From NCBI GenBank assembly GCA_020055645.1, contig CM034547.1:8479280-8543279 (forward strand): DNA of 64,000 nucleotides, given 5' to 3'. Every line of letters starts with the position of its first letter. Positions within the stretch are counted from its first letter, which is position 1. Below the pieces are notes generated by a model. It saw only the letters and a list, made by a program, of their open reading frames with translations. It had not been told where the DNA came from and made no database searches. Shown in pieces: positions 48,871 to 60,464 of this stretch. The position numbers and the translations under genes were made by a program. This DNA comes from Tomocerus qinae (lineage: Eukaryota; Arthropoda; Collembola; Entomobryomorpha; Tomoceridae).

Positions 48871-50079
48871 TTATATGTCACATGAATTTGTTATATGATT
48901 GCTGCTCTCACTGCCGGAAGTAATTTCTATAGGTTCATAAAAATCAACTTTGCTCTTCACAATGTGCACAGGAGCCACCACCTATGTATTCATAAAAATA
49001 CGACATTGTAATAATCAGAAACTATAATATCTCAAACATCAAAGGTAGCACCAACGTGAATAGAAATCATGGCAACCCTTTTACCCTTTCCCCATACAAC
49101 GTGAAGACAATAGAACATTTTGCCCTCTTTCTGCAGCCAGTTTGAAATCATTAGGACATTATCTAAGGGGAAAACTGGGTGCAGTAAGACTATAGTCTTT
49201 GGTACACTGCAAATTCTCCAAGACTGAACTGAGGAAGTTAATTTAACACTTGCGAATAATATTATTGAGTAGAATGGCAAGTTGTGTGATCAGTTTCTGT
49301 CTGAACAATCAGCGAAACATCAATTACAATGGCAAACCGCATGTCACCTTCCACAGGTTCCCTAAAAATGAAGTCATGAAAAGGAAATGGATATCTATTT
49401 GCAAAATTACAAATAAGGAACCTCGTTACTTGTGTAATGCTAAGGTATGCTCGGAGCATTTTCTTCCAAAGGACTTTCAAGCTTATGGACGTACTATGAC
49501 TAAAATCAATAAAGGGTAAAAGGGTTGCCATGATTTCTATTCACGTTGGGTAGCACAGTGTATATTTCGAATTTTCAAAGTTTTGAATAAATGAATTAAA
49601 GGTACCTGTAATCCACATTGACATTTAAAGCCTGAAACGAAATTATAAGAACCAAGTCTGGATCCACAACTTTCTTTTGGACAAAATATTTTTCCTTTTA
49701 CCCAACCACTTTTCTCTATAGACGCTGTTATCCAATTTGGTAGTTGATCCTCTTGAACATACCATACATCTGATTTGCACGCTGACGCTTCATTTGTTCG
49801 TTTTAGCTGAACTCCATGACTGTCAACAACTTTATCTACATAATAAACAAAATATTATTACGTATTGCTAGCAATCATCAAAAAATACTTCATTTAGAAT
49901 GTATATACCACTATAACCATTATATATACGTGGTTTTCTTAATCAATCTTTCACTGACCAATAGGATGAACCAAAAGGACAGATCTACATAGCCGACATT
50001 TCATTGGCAGTTGTTGTTCTGGAAGTTCGTCTTGTATCGTGCACAGATCCCCAGGTTGAGGGGAGTCAAGTTTTTCCAT
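48871..50079 (-). CDS. RNF180/DUSP12-type zinc-binding domain protein without RING (3 exons, 153 aa)
   Basis: Exons in coding order: 50079-49959, 49835-49606 and 48981-48871, GT-AG, in frame. The product has CRLC (Cys28, Cys31), then DVWYVQEDQLPNWI, CPKESC (Cys92, Cys97), RLGSYNFVSG and KCQC (Cys112, Cys114), then APVHIVKSKVD. This order and the RLG.(F/Y)N(F/W) block match the zinc-binding domain found in RNF180 (Rines, an ER-anchored ubiquitin ligase) and in the C-terminus of DUSP12/Yvh1. The VHI.KS.VD tail is closest to RNF180. Neither a RING finger, a transmembrane helix nor a phosphatase domain is present, so it is a solo domain of unknown function. A THAP-bearing P-like element sits in the second intron on the opposite strand. 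The gene is tail-to-tail with decarboxylase copy B. Confidence 0.8.
49052..49548 (+). mobile_element. 497-bp P-element-like transposon with 38-bp perfect TIRs and 8-bp target duplication
   Basis: CAACGTGAATAGAAATCATG is the start of a 38-bp terminal repeat, perfectly inverted at the right end. GGTAGCAC is exactly duplicated on both sides (49044-49051 and 49549-49556). The element contains one ORF on the plus strand encoding a THAP zinc finger, and P-element transposases begin with a THAP domain. An 8-bp duplication, a CA terminus, TIRs over 30 bp and a THAP ORF together indicate the P superfamily. The catalytic part of the transposase is absent, so it is non-autonomous. It lies in the second intron of the RNF180-like gene. 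Confidence 0.85.
49274..49519 (+). CDS. THAP zinc-finger-only ORF within the P-like element (81 aa)
   Basis: The ATG at 49274 is followed by the C2CH THAP pattern: Cys4, Cys9, Trp39, Cys59 and His62, with FHRFPKNE and AKVCSEHF blocks. The domain occupies nearly the whole 81-residue ORF. The stop codon falls inside the right terminal inverted repeat, so no room remains for the catalytic region. The open frame extends upstream without an ATG. THAP domains bind DNA in a sequence-specific way; in P elements the domain binds near the transposon ends. It could act as a repressor-like truncated product or be inert. Expression is unknown. An AAAGG/GTAAAA donor-like site near the end could splice it to host sequence, but no partner exon was seen. 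Confidence 0.65.
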   Translation: MASCVISFCLNNQRNINYNGKPHVTFHRFPKNEVMKRKWISICKITNKEPRYLCNAKVCSEHFLPKDFQAYGRTMTKINKG

Positions 50080-50655
50080 GCTTTTAGATGTTTGGTTTAA
50101 AAGTCTCTGAAGGACTTATTATATCAATTGAGAATTAAGTTGGAAACTCTTCTAGTTTGCAATTTCCTATATAAAAGTACATTATTATCATTATGACTAT
50201 TATTATCATGACTATAATTCATCTGTATTGAAGAAACGATCGTCCCATGTTCCCAGGTCCATGGCATTTCAAATTGCATGCAGCCTGGTGCTTTTTATAC
50301 ATTTTTATTTATCATTTATATTATATAAACTTTTCCATAAGCGCTGTCCGGGACCTAGTCCTACGAGGAAACTCCTAAAAGGCTTTTTATTCTTAGGACT
50401 CCCTAAACAGTACTTCCTTATTAAATGCCATTTATTCACTATTTCAATGAATGTATTTAATTATTTTAATATTTACCTTTAAACAACAATCTATTTGTAT
50501 GAATCTTCTATTGAGTTCACAATAAAAATAAAGCAATGTTGATTGGATGAAGAAGCATTAGAAGCTTTAGGAGTAAAGTTAGTATATAGGCTATAGGTTA
50601 GTTAGAGTGGCGACTTGGCGAGTGATTCCCTCGTAGGAGTTCCCCGCTACATAAG
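50080..50655. other. Intergenic DNA upstream of the RNF180-like gene
   Basis: One ORF (first ATG 50261) would give a 73-residue peptide with a hydrophobic N-terminus followed by KRCPGPSP. It has no supporting downstream exon and is not called as a gene. Nothing else is recognisable. Confidence 0.35.
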
Positions 50656-51077
50656 CAGGGCCGCAGCCAGAAAATAATTTCGAGGGGGCCCGACAAATTA
50701 TAAGTGAAAATATATACCATATTGGCTGAATTTAGGCAGCGGTACTTTGTTGCCACTGTCTCCGCTGTTGCCGCTGGGAGGTGGGGGGTTAGCGGCAACA
50801 GCATAACAGCGGAGACAGTGGCAACAGCGGCGACATGCTACAACCACTAGCGGCAACAGCGGCGACACGCTGCAACCACTAGTGGCAACAGTGGAAACAG
50901 AGCAACAGATTAATGGGTCTCTGTTGCCTCTGGTCCGTGTTGCCACTAGTGGTTGTAGCGTTGTTGGTTTGTTGCCGCGGTGGCAACAAAGTACCGCGGC
51001 TTAAATTCAGCCACCATATTTTCCAAAATTTTTAGGATTTAAGACAAAAGTTCCTTTTTTTCCTTGCTGCGGCTCTG
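50656..51077. mobile_element. hAT-like MITE (CAGGGCCGCAGCCAG family) split by a nested element
   Basis: The left end CAGGGCCGCAGCCAG (50656) and the inverted right end CTTGCTGCGGCTCTG (51077) belong to the family at 3647-3770. The flanks TACATAAG / TCCATTAG agree at six of eight positions, a decayed 8-bp duplication. A second element occupies 50724-51012. Confidence 0.7.
50724..51012. mobile_element. 289-bp nested MITE with an exact 8-bp target duplication
   Basis: GGCTGAATTTAGGCAGCGGT / ACCGCGGCTTAAATTCAGCC ends are flanked by perfect ACCATATT copies (50716-50723 and 51013-51020). The interior has a 32-bp tandem pair (CGGCGACAYGCTRCAACCACTA type) and many GGCAACAG units. Its terminus matches the family at 4335-4760 and 51776. 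Confidence 0.8.
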
Positions 51078-51579
51078 TCCATTAGAGAAAAATAATGACT
51101 TTCTTCGATAAACTTTTGTGCCGTGTGTCTACTGTTTACTAACAATACAAATATTAATATTAATGTACCCAATGCAATGCAATACAATGCAAAAAATGCA
51201 ATGTATGATACATAATAGAAGGACCGGTCGACCGGTGACCGAACACCCGAACTTTCCAGCAGAACTTTCTCTCAAACTTTCACATCCACATAATGCAGTG
51301 CGCGAGGGGGCAAGTTTTGCATTGTTGTTCGTTACATCTTGCTGTCTTCCATACGTGGTGCCATGTGACTATGTGCAATATCGACATCGACCTTCGCTCT
51401 TCCCTCATTATTGTGGACGAATATACAACGCGCTACATAGTGTTTTGTGATTTTGTGCATTATTGTGCTGTAGCTGCATGGCTGAACCATCCATCTACGG
51501 ACACTTGCATGATCAGTGATCACTGATGATCACTTGACTCATAAAAAGTTTGTTTCACGCGTGCCCTACCCCTTTCCTA

Positions 51580-51625
51580 CCCTAACCTAATTAACCTAAC
51601 CTAATTAACCTAACCTAACCTAACA
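51580..51625. repeat. Short interstitial (CCTAA)n, insect telomere-type repeat
   Basis: Runs of CCTAA (complement TTAGG) are interrupted by ATTAA. Smaller AACCTAACCTAA and TTAGGTTAGGTT pieces occur near 4461 and 4513. This fits an insect source. Confidence 0.6.
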
Positions 51626-51775
51626 AGTCCTAACTCCAACAATCATCAATCAAGATTTTGGAGTTTTGTGAGTTGGCGACTTCGTATTTTTGAGATTTTT
51701 CACTTGTTTCACCTAATCCACATTTTGTGGAAGGAATTTTTCGATGTTCGAAACTGATTTTACGACACAGAACCA

Positions 51776-52010
51776 TGGCTGAATTTAGGTAGCGGTTTCT
51801 CGTTGCCCCAATTAGCCATTTAAGTTTGAATCTTTTAACAATTTTTAATTTAAACAGTCAGGTCAGAAAAGAGGCAAAAATAGTGACCTGGAGGAAACGG
51901 TTGCAATATATTACGATAATATTAGAATAAGCCGAGGCAATTTATTAAGGTAGTAGGTTAAGTGGCTGAACTTGAGGCAACGGGGGCGGGGGCAAAGAGA
52001 AACCGCTCCC
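51776..52010. repeat. Partial copy of the GGCTGAATTTAGGYAGCGG family
   Basis: GGCTGAATTTAGGTAGCGGT at the left and CAAAGAGAAACCGCTCCCAA at about 51992 are imperfect inverse relatives. A GTGGCTGAACTTGAGGCAACGG segment at about 51961 suggests rearrangement. Boundaries are uncertain. Confidence 0.4.
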
Positions 52011-55000
52011 AAAAGCATATTCTGGGGTGCCGAGATAATCCCCAGACATCAAAGGTGGTAAGGTGGTGCTGTGTCGTCCATTCAGTTTCAAATGTCGATT
52101 CCAATTCCAACCAAAAATGTATGATATTATGTTTATGTTATTTGTGTATTTTATCACTTCTTTTTCTGATTTTTAATTTTTATTATTTTTTGGTTCGGCA
52201 GAAAAGGAAAAGGACTACTCGGTAGACGGAAAATCAAAGATTTTGAGCTTGAAGGTGCCTGACGGAAACCGAACTGAAACTGAACTGAGGTACGACTACT
52301 TATGACTGACTACTCTTATGCGTTATATTGTAATAATACCATTTAATAATGATATCACAGCAAATCTATTATTTCCTATTTACTTTCAAATTGTAGCAAT
52401 GCAGCAAGCTAAATGTTGTCAAACTGAATTATGACGTGTTAAAATTCGTCAATAGTTATTTACTTTTATATCTATCTCTATCGCATGATCTTTTATTTTA
52501 TAGTGTTTTGACAAGAAAATGTTATCCCCGCCGACCCCGCCCGGCTATCCATATTTTTATGAAAACTATTCAGGGATATTTTCAATATTTTAATATAATT
52601 ATAATGATGGGATTATATGAGACTCATACAAGTTGACCTATTCTTATTGACATTTTTAAGTGGAAATGCAGCTGCAGTATATTATAACGTAAAATTGTAA
52701 GGAAAATCAGAAAGTGTACAAATAATTTTAATTCGCGGTAGGAAATAGTTATATGCCCTTTAATTCCAATTGTCTTACCAAAATTGTAGAGAACGAAACA
52801 CGAGCCGTGTGGAACGGATACACAAATCGACCGAGTTCTACCAGTCTTACACCACTACACCTGAAGAATTAAGATGCAATTAATGTAAAATCACAGTTTC
52901 TCCCATATGGTGATTTATGTAAGTAATTTTGAGTAAAACATGAAAAATGGAATGGTAAGGGTAAGGATACAAATAGTTCTGCCAATAAGCAATTCTGTTT
53001 AGGGTTTTATTTTTGTGGTCACTTTTAGTTGGAACAATATTTAAAGAACCGACAGCAGTAAGTAGAAAGCATATAATATAGTGTACTGATGGTCTGAATT
53101 TTGAGTTGAAGTTGGGATGCATTTTTTACTATCGACCAAGTCGATCTTAGCATTAATATTAGAGAACTAATTCTCAAAGTTACATTTGCTCTTCTTTCTA
53201 GTATTCCTTTCCTACAACTACAAGTACTTAAGTAAAATTAACAGTTTTAATTTGTTTTCCAAAATCCATTACAAGTTTATTATGGCAGCAAGTGTTTTAA
53301 ATTGTACTGAAAATAGATTACTCCAATACTTTTCATTGAACATCAATTGCTTTTATATGCATATTAATATTTACTAATTTCCCGTTAGGGCTCCAATTCC
53401 CAATCAGTTTTCTCCAATAACTGATAGTAAATACTGCATATTATTTAATGGTTATAGTTATTATATTATTATTTTAATAGGTATTAAGGTAGTATTTACT
53501 TAGTTGATAATTACAATACGACCGGGTCTAGCAATTTACCATTGTGCACAACAGGAGTACAGCATAAAAAATATTAATGAAATTGTATAATTTAAGAAGA
53601 ACAACATAGGATATTAGATATAGAACTTTGTAATATCTGTGTCTATAATAATATGTGTAGAAAAAAGCAAAGGCAAAAGGTAAAGAGTGGAGTAGGAGTA
53701 GAGAGCCACAGGGCCAGGGTAGGGAGGGGATATACAAACACAGAAGACACCTACACTACTTTAGAGTTTTACATTTTGTGTGTAAAGGGATATAAATGCC
53801 TCTAAAGCAGTAGTGTAACAGTGTAAGTGTAAATGTAGACAAAATACAAAAATGTATGCATTATTATGTTCTATGTATGTATCTTTATAAGAAACTCAAG
53901 GGATTAGTCTATGTTCTATAGTGAGTATAATGAAATAACATGCAATTAAATCGGTACCTATATAGCGATCCATGCGCTGTTGACCAATTGACAATTTTAT
54001 CAATCCTAGATTCATCTTTTTACTCCAAAACTCCAAGAAGAACTTTAAACTTCCAGAGAATTCCAGAGTTGTCAATTCGGCATTTCATCTAGTAATAAAA
54101 ATTAATACAAGCCCGATCCATACAACGCCGCTGCAAACGTCAGCGCCAAGGAAAGCACTCAGCTCCGCAACATCATCGGGCTTCGGGCTAGTAATCAACC
54201 GACAGTTATTATGGTAGGGATCTTTTATATGGCTTTGATTTTGTAATGCTGTAAAATATTTATATAATAATTAAGTTAGTTGACAGTCAGGGACAGTGGT
54301 CGTGATATGAATGTTATGGTTGAATTTTTTATGCGAAAGGTAATATTTTAAAGCAACAAAATGGAAGATGATATATGGTCAATGGTGAAAGTTTTAATCC
54401 GGTGAGAAATAATGTTAATAATTGTTGATGATTTTAATGTGATGTAGATTTTGCTGGCTGCTAACTTACCTAGATATACAATTCATCGTACTGCGGTTAA
54501 CAAACTGGAAGAATGCATGAGTAGCTGTGTGTGATGGTGTAAATGGAAGATACTCGGTTATGGCTAGCACATTGAATCATCATGAGAAGCAGAAATGTTA
54601 ATTTCAATATATAGAAGAGTAACTATTTCCACAACGAGCAAAGCAACGACGGCAGAAAAACAGAACTATCATACTTAATCCCAACGAGCTATCTCTCGAC
54701 TACCTACCCTTCTATGCTTATGCTGTTCGAAAATTCACTATACAGAACGTACATACGTACGTAACCAACGGAGCCACTTACTTGGTACATAGAAGGAGCC
54801 TTTCAAATCCCAACTCTTCTGAATCGAATCTACTTTGTTTGTGAGGAAGAAGAACAAGGAGGATGAAGAAATGAGAGAGAGAGGGTTCGGTAGGGCAACA
54901 GAAGAATAATCTCCGACGGACAGAACGAGAGTGAAACTGAAACTCAAAGTACGCGCTGGGGACGGACGGAGGTTGAAAGAGTTGTCAGAGTGGTGGGGAC

Positions 55001-55472
55001 GACTCTAGTGGATTTTGAGAAGCTGTTGTGGATTGGACCGCTCCTCGCCCTTCCCTGTCATTGAACCTGAGCCTGGACAAGGGCATCCAATGGGAGTAGG
55101 GCTTACAGTGGGCAGTACGGATCCCCCGTTCGGCTCATTGACGGCTAGTGACTGCATTCTTGACAAGCAAAGCCAGCTATGTGAGATAGGGAACTTTTGT
55201 ATCCCAAAAGTCAGCACACGAAAAATAAATGTTTCGTTCTAGGTACAGAAAAGCCTAGGAAAAAGCTTAAAAGCTGGGTGAAACGAAAGGAAGCATCAAG
55301 CAAGCGAGCAACCCTATTCTATAATAATGCGGACTATAGTTAAATATCAACTATAGAACGGGACGGGGACAGGACAGCATAGTAGATTGGAAGAACTCAA
55401 CTCTGTTGTAGCTTTTAGAGACAGAAGAGTCCAACTCAGAAGCAGAGCACTACTCTAGAGTGTAGAGGCACA
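52011..55472. other. Noncoding region, probable 5' flank of the 55.5-kb gene
   Basis: No supported exon was found. A GC-rich patch at about 54108-54222 keeps two plus frames open for about 35 codons and stands out from its AT-rich surroundings. It may be a transposon coding scrap. From about 54720 the sequence becomes purine-rich and less AT-rich (GAGAGAGAGGG, GACGGACGGAGG), as expected near a transcription start or 5' UTR. Confidence 0.35.
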
Positions 55473-55500
55473 ATGGACGATTACGAAGAGTTCGTTCTGT
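55473..55500 (+). CDS. Putative first coding exon of an unidentified gene running rightward
   Basis: ATG starts MDDYEEFVL and the exon ends at an ideal donor, T|GTAAGTG (55501). Unspliced, it would stop two codons later. It lies at the end of a 700-bp less AT-rich, purine-rich stretch that looks like 5' UTR. I do not recognise the protein from nine residues. No matching next exon was found before 64000, so the first intron would exceed 8.5 kb. It could be a chance ORF. Confidence 0.35.
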
Positions 55501-55572
55501 GTAAGTGAGTTGGTGTCTGACGTGAGACTGAAAATTTCGTTTTAATCGCCCGAATTCTTGGATTTTTTATAA

Positions 55573-55594
55573 TTTGGATCTTACAGGTAAGTCA
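55573..55594 (+). promoter_or_regulatory. Adjacent 3' and 5' splice sites (possible ratchet point)
   Basis: TTTGGATCTTACAG is immediately followed by GTAAGT at 55587. An acceptor fused to a perfect donor is the arrangement of recursive-splicing sites. Being only 86 bases into the putative intron, it could instead be the donor of a noncoding exon. Confidence 0.3.
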
Positions 55595-58500
55595 TCTTTT
55601 TGTTTTAAGTGGGGTGACATTAGGGTTAAGCTAGAATTGGTGTCCAACCGGCCGGTTCAACGACACTTACCATTGCCTTGAATTCTAAATACTGTAGTGA
55701 ATATTGAACATTGAATGGACTTGGCTATTCCTACCTTAGCAAGTCCTCAGCATTAGCATCTACATCTACTGTCTGTTGACTTGCCATCACCATTCCCCAT
55801 ACTATAATATAAACTAATACAACAGAAAACGCAAACCATATTCCGTATTATTATATACATAATGTAATATATACATTTCCATTATATTCTAATAATATTA
55901 TATGTACTGTATGTAATTCGCTAATGTTAATGCCAGCTTGGTCGTATTTATATTTATAAAGTGACATTAGTTAATGTAATGACAGTCAGCAGTGTTCTCC
56001 AGGACGGAGCAGTTCTCCGTAGACTCAATCGTGCAATGTTTTGTTCAACATAATAACTTTGGACTTTATTAATTGAAGACCAAGGATTTCCTATATAAGT
56101 CATAGTGCCCAATGAAATGTTATTGACATTATTTTAGATGTTTAAATGATGTTTGTTTATATGTTAAGGTTTCTACATTCAGTTAATCTTCTAAACTAAC
56201 GCGAAAAATTCAAATGAACTGTCAAGCTAAAGCTCAATTATGATTAATTTTTTTGTTAATGTTATCAACAATTAAACATGGTTTACATTGTTGAAGTAAG
56301 TATACGGATGTGTAAAAGTGCCTTCAGTTTCTATAAAACCCATGAGTGAAGACGTTGAAAAAGCTTTTTAATTACCCCCATTTTTACGGTATGGATGTTT
56401 TCTTAAAATATTAAAACGCAAGTTACATTCACAGGATTTAGAAAATACCTTTATTCAGTTCTTATTCATTAACAAAGCTGGTCGCTTTTTACTGTGAGTA
56501 CCTATCTACCTACTATAATAACTACACTACACTACCTAGGATCTACCTAACTATACCTACTTACGACTTAGTATAATAATATATAAAAGTGGAAAGAGTT
56601 CACTGTGAGCTAGTGTAGCTTGTGTGTCTGTTGTAGTGGTCTTGGGTCGGGTAAAATGGAATCGAATATGGGATGTTGGATATCGATGTGGGTGTGCAAT
56701 GTAGACAGTGTAAGAGACCTGGCCAAACGAAGAAGAAGGCATTACATGTTCATATTACTATACCTAATGTTCTTACGCTATGTTGGCAAACCATTATTTT
56801 TGCTCTGTTCAGCTTTTCTATCTTCTACTGTCTTCTACAGATTTGATTTAGGCAACTGTTGTACAAGAATCTTCATTCTTGCTTATTGTTTATCCCATTC
56901 TAATGAAATGGCTATGCATCGTTGAATTTGACTGTACAACTGCTGTACAAAAAATATCATTTAGAAGCTACAAGACGAGCATGTACTAAGACTACTAAGG
57001 TTATTAAAAGGTGTGTTAAAGATTACATTAATGACAGGTCACTGTAGTTTGTAGCGTCTTTTTATTAATGACACCCCACTACCGTAACTATCCTGTACAT
57101 TTTAATTGCAAACAGCAACTTGAACCATTGCATTTTTACTACCTAACTAAAGCTACTTTCATTATAGATCCTATAGGTTCAATACTTGTTTTTCTTATCT
57201 AGAACAATAGTTTTGTTGTCCAGTTTTCCTTATTTTTATTCCTAAAATCTATAATACTTGTCTGTTATGTAAGATTAGGTGTAAATAGCAAAAGCCATTT
57301 CACAACATTTCTCATTTGATCATTATTATGTTGACAATTACTGAGCATTGAACTACAAAATATGTTCATCATCAGGATCACAGTAATAAATGCTCACTGC
57401 TGATATGTGTCGTCTCGAAAGTCAGCAAATGATATAGTAGTGTCTCAATATCGCCAATTTTATCATATTTGGAGACCACATGCCTAGTTATTATGTGAAG
57501 TTTTGCAAAGGATAAATGCCTACATGTTTATGCTAAGGACAGATTGTACTCTATTATGTAATTTCGAATTAGGCTTCTACATTACAGCAATTAATGCTGG
57601 TAGAGATTTTTTTAAATTATGATTTATGAATATTCTTTCATTTTTTATCTTCAAAGATGGTCTTACGCAGTTGTGCAAGATAGTTTATATTAAAAATATA
57701 CCGGTACTAAGTACTAGTTGTATCATCACTCACTTCTAGTAAATGTCTTAGATTTCACAGAAATGTAATGCAGTATAAACGATTATTTTCAATTATTTTA
57801 GGTATATAAGATGTAAATGCAATGCAGGTATACATAGAGATAGAGAATTAATTTACGCATAGCAAGAGAACTGACTACAAATTAAAGGTAGCAATGATAG
57901 AGTAATGCGTAATACTGTAAGGTATATGGAATTGTACTATAAAATTATTGAAGTTATTAGCCATGCCATGCCCATGATTCTAATTTTTGTTGTAAATTCA
58001 TTTAGTCAGGTATATAGGGAGAATTACATTTACATTAAATGCATTACTACTATAAAGTCCCCAACTTATAAGAGTAATAGTAATAATTCCAGAACTCAAT
58101 TTGGTCTTTTTGTGGGTATAATTAGAATTAGAACTTATCAGTTTACCTTAAAAGAATCCAATCCATTGACGCGATATATTGTACGTATTATTACGTATGG
58201 TTGTGTTAAATGTTGAGTGATTAAATCGCATTATAAACGAAACTGGTGAAAATTGTGCAAAATTAAAAGAAGTCGAACTGCTGTCATTTCCTCTAAGTGT
58301 TATAACTGTTATATAGCAAACTTTATACAAAATTCTTATGCTCAGCCTAGACTCCAGACCCACAGTTCTTCGAATTACCATCCTGAGGTCCTATCATTCT
58401 CCAAATCGAAGTATTGTAATGTAATCTGCATTATTTAGTTTTTGTTTATGTAAGTATAGGGTAAATTTGATAGATGCCAAAATGAAGATCATTGAAGAGT

Positions 58501-59834
58501 CTTATTTTTCCTTTCTCTTGAAATTCTCAAGGTTTTAGGATGTTTGTGTTCTTTTAAATTCATGACATTATGAATACTATTTAGAGTTTCGTAGGCACTA
58601 GCGGCACAAGCTAAGCTAGTGTATAGTAGTTATTGGATTCGACTTGGGTATACATGGTATACATTTGACGTTTACATTTAATTTCTATCTTAAAGGGTTG
58701 CTAATAAGTTTTTGCTGAGTGAAATTGAGTGCAAATTTTACTAAGACTGTTTTTTATATTTGCCTAAGTTCAAAATCAATTTTCACTCAGTTTTTAGTTT
58801 GGATTTTGAATGGTTTAGGTCATATCATTTGTATTTATTTATACTTAACCTCTTGGTATGCATACAGATACCACTGCACCGGTGTGCTTGATGAATGTTC
58901 GTGAAGCAATATTTTTGTAAGAAGGAAATAAAACGAACACAAATAATGTAGTAGATGAAGTAGACATATTATTGTACAGCCTTGGATAGTATAGTATTGC
59001 ATAAATTGCATTACTAACAAACCATGTTAATGTTTTGTTTAGATATGTACATTACATATCTAAACTAATTTTGTGAATGACTCTTGCAATTTCTACATCT
59101 ATGATTCATAATGCGTGAATTATCATATTAACATTAGTGGAAGATAGATACTGAAGTGTTGAATTTAGGTGCATTGTTAGATTAGTTGTAATTTCTACTA
59201 TATATCTGGACAATCATATTTCTTGAAAATAAGAAATTAACATGCTACATAAAGAATTGTGTCGTTCTATCAGGTTCAGTGATATAGAATAGAAGTTATA
59301 TAGAATCATAATATTAAAGCTTCTTCACTCCTTTTATTTAGTTACATGATACATGTTATTGAGCCCTACATTATGCAATATTTAAGAAAAGGATTTATAT
59401 CTGTAGATATCGATAAGTATAGTAAAACTTGTTTACCCTACTAACCGATGTTTTAATGTAGATTAGTTTCAATCTTTCTTCGGTTTTCATTGTTTTTGGA
59501 GACTTTGGTGTCTGGTGTACATTGTAAGTTAAGCCAAAACAAATGAAACTAAAAGCTAACGCAACATCAATGAAGGAGTTTTCTAGCTTAGAGTTTCCCG
59601 TTTAAAGTTTACCGTTTAGAGGAGCATTTCTACAGTTTATTGAGGTTCAATGCGTGATTGTATGCATGTCGAGCGGTATAGTATGTGTAACGGACATATA
59701 GTTATACATGCATTTAAGTTTGTAATGCAAAAAAGGCATTTTGAATAAGGTGTAACTGGCGTTTTTACGGGTTTAAGGTTACACTTTGGCCCTGCATAGC
59801 AACCACAGGGGACTATCAAAATGCATGTTAAAAA
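55595..59834. other. Presumed long intron, no exon seen
   Basis: AT-rich sequence with many short ORFs lacking motifs. No repeat of note was identified. Confidence 0.35.
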
Positions 59835-60163
59835 ATCTTTTACATCGACTATTATAACTTCCGGAGGATCAGTCTGATTTTTATGGAACCTACATTTTTG
59901 GAACCGTGGACTATCAAGGAACAAAAGTTACCATTCGGAATTTTGATATAGTTGCTTTAAATGGACCAAAAACATCAACGTTTTATAAAAAACTAAAAAT
60001 GACTCATTTTTTTGGGAATTTGATTTTTTTAAATGCATTTAAAACAACTATATCAAAATTCCGAATGGTAACTTTTGTTCCTTGATAGTCCACGGTTCCA
60101 AAAATGTAGGTCCCATAAAAATCAGACTGATCCTCCGGAAGTTATAACAGTCGATGTAAAGAT
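59835..60163. repeat. 329-bp fold-back element, about 130-bp arms
   Basis: ATCTTTTACATCGACTATTA at the left is inverted at the right end. The arms share TCCGGAGGATCAGTCTGATT and ATTCGGAATTTTGATATAGTTG. They surround about 65 bp containing GACTCATTTTTTTGGG. It is noncoding, and both arms remain over 90% alike by eye. Confidence 0.75.
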
Positions 60164-60464
60164 ATTATGATGAATTTTAAATGCATGGAGGTTGACCCGA
60201 ATTGCTGATGATGGAATACCGAGGGCATAAGTCAATGCAATTCCAAAAAATTAGTTTCTAGGAAACGGGGAAGTGTATTATATTATAAAGATTTCTATAC
60301 TGACTTGTATAGTAGCATTTCCACCTGTCGTCATTGGCAATGTTATTACAAATACTTTAGTACAAAATCTTTTTTGTTTGCATCTTGCTTCAATGCATTC
60401 ATACTTGTAAGTTTAAGTTATAACCATGGTTGTTATAACTACTATCAAAGATGTCTATTGTCCA

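Noticed and set aside
49032..49280. Minus-strand 82-codon ORF overlapping the left half of the P-like element
   Set aside because: Its C-terminal part is the terminal inverted repeat read in reverse and it crosses the element boundary, so a chance frame is more likely.
50261..50482. 73-codon ORF with a hydrophobic N-terminus and KRCPGPSP, reminiscent of a P450 membrane anchor
   Set aside because: The proline-rich segment does not continue into P450 sequence and no downstream P450 exons (ExxR, heme Cys motif) are present.
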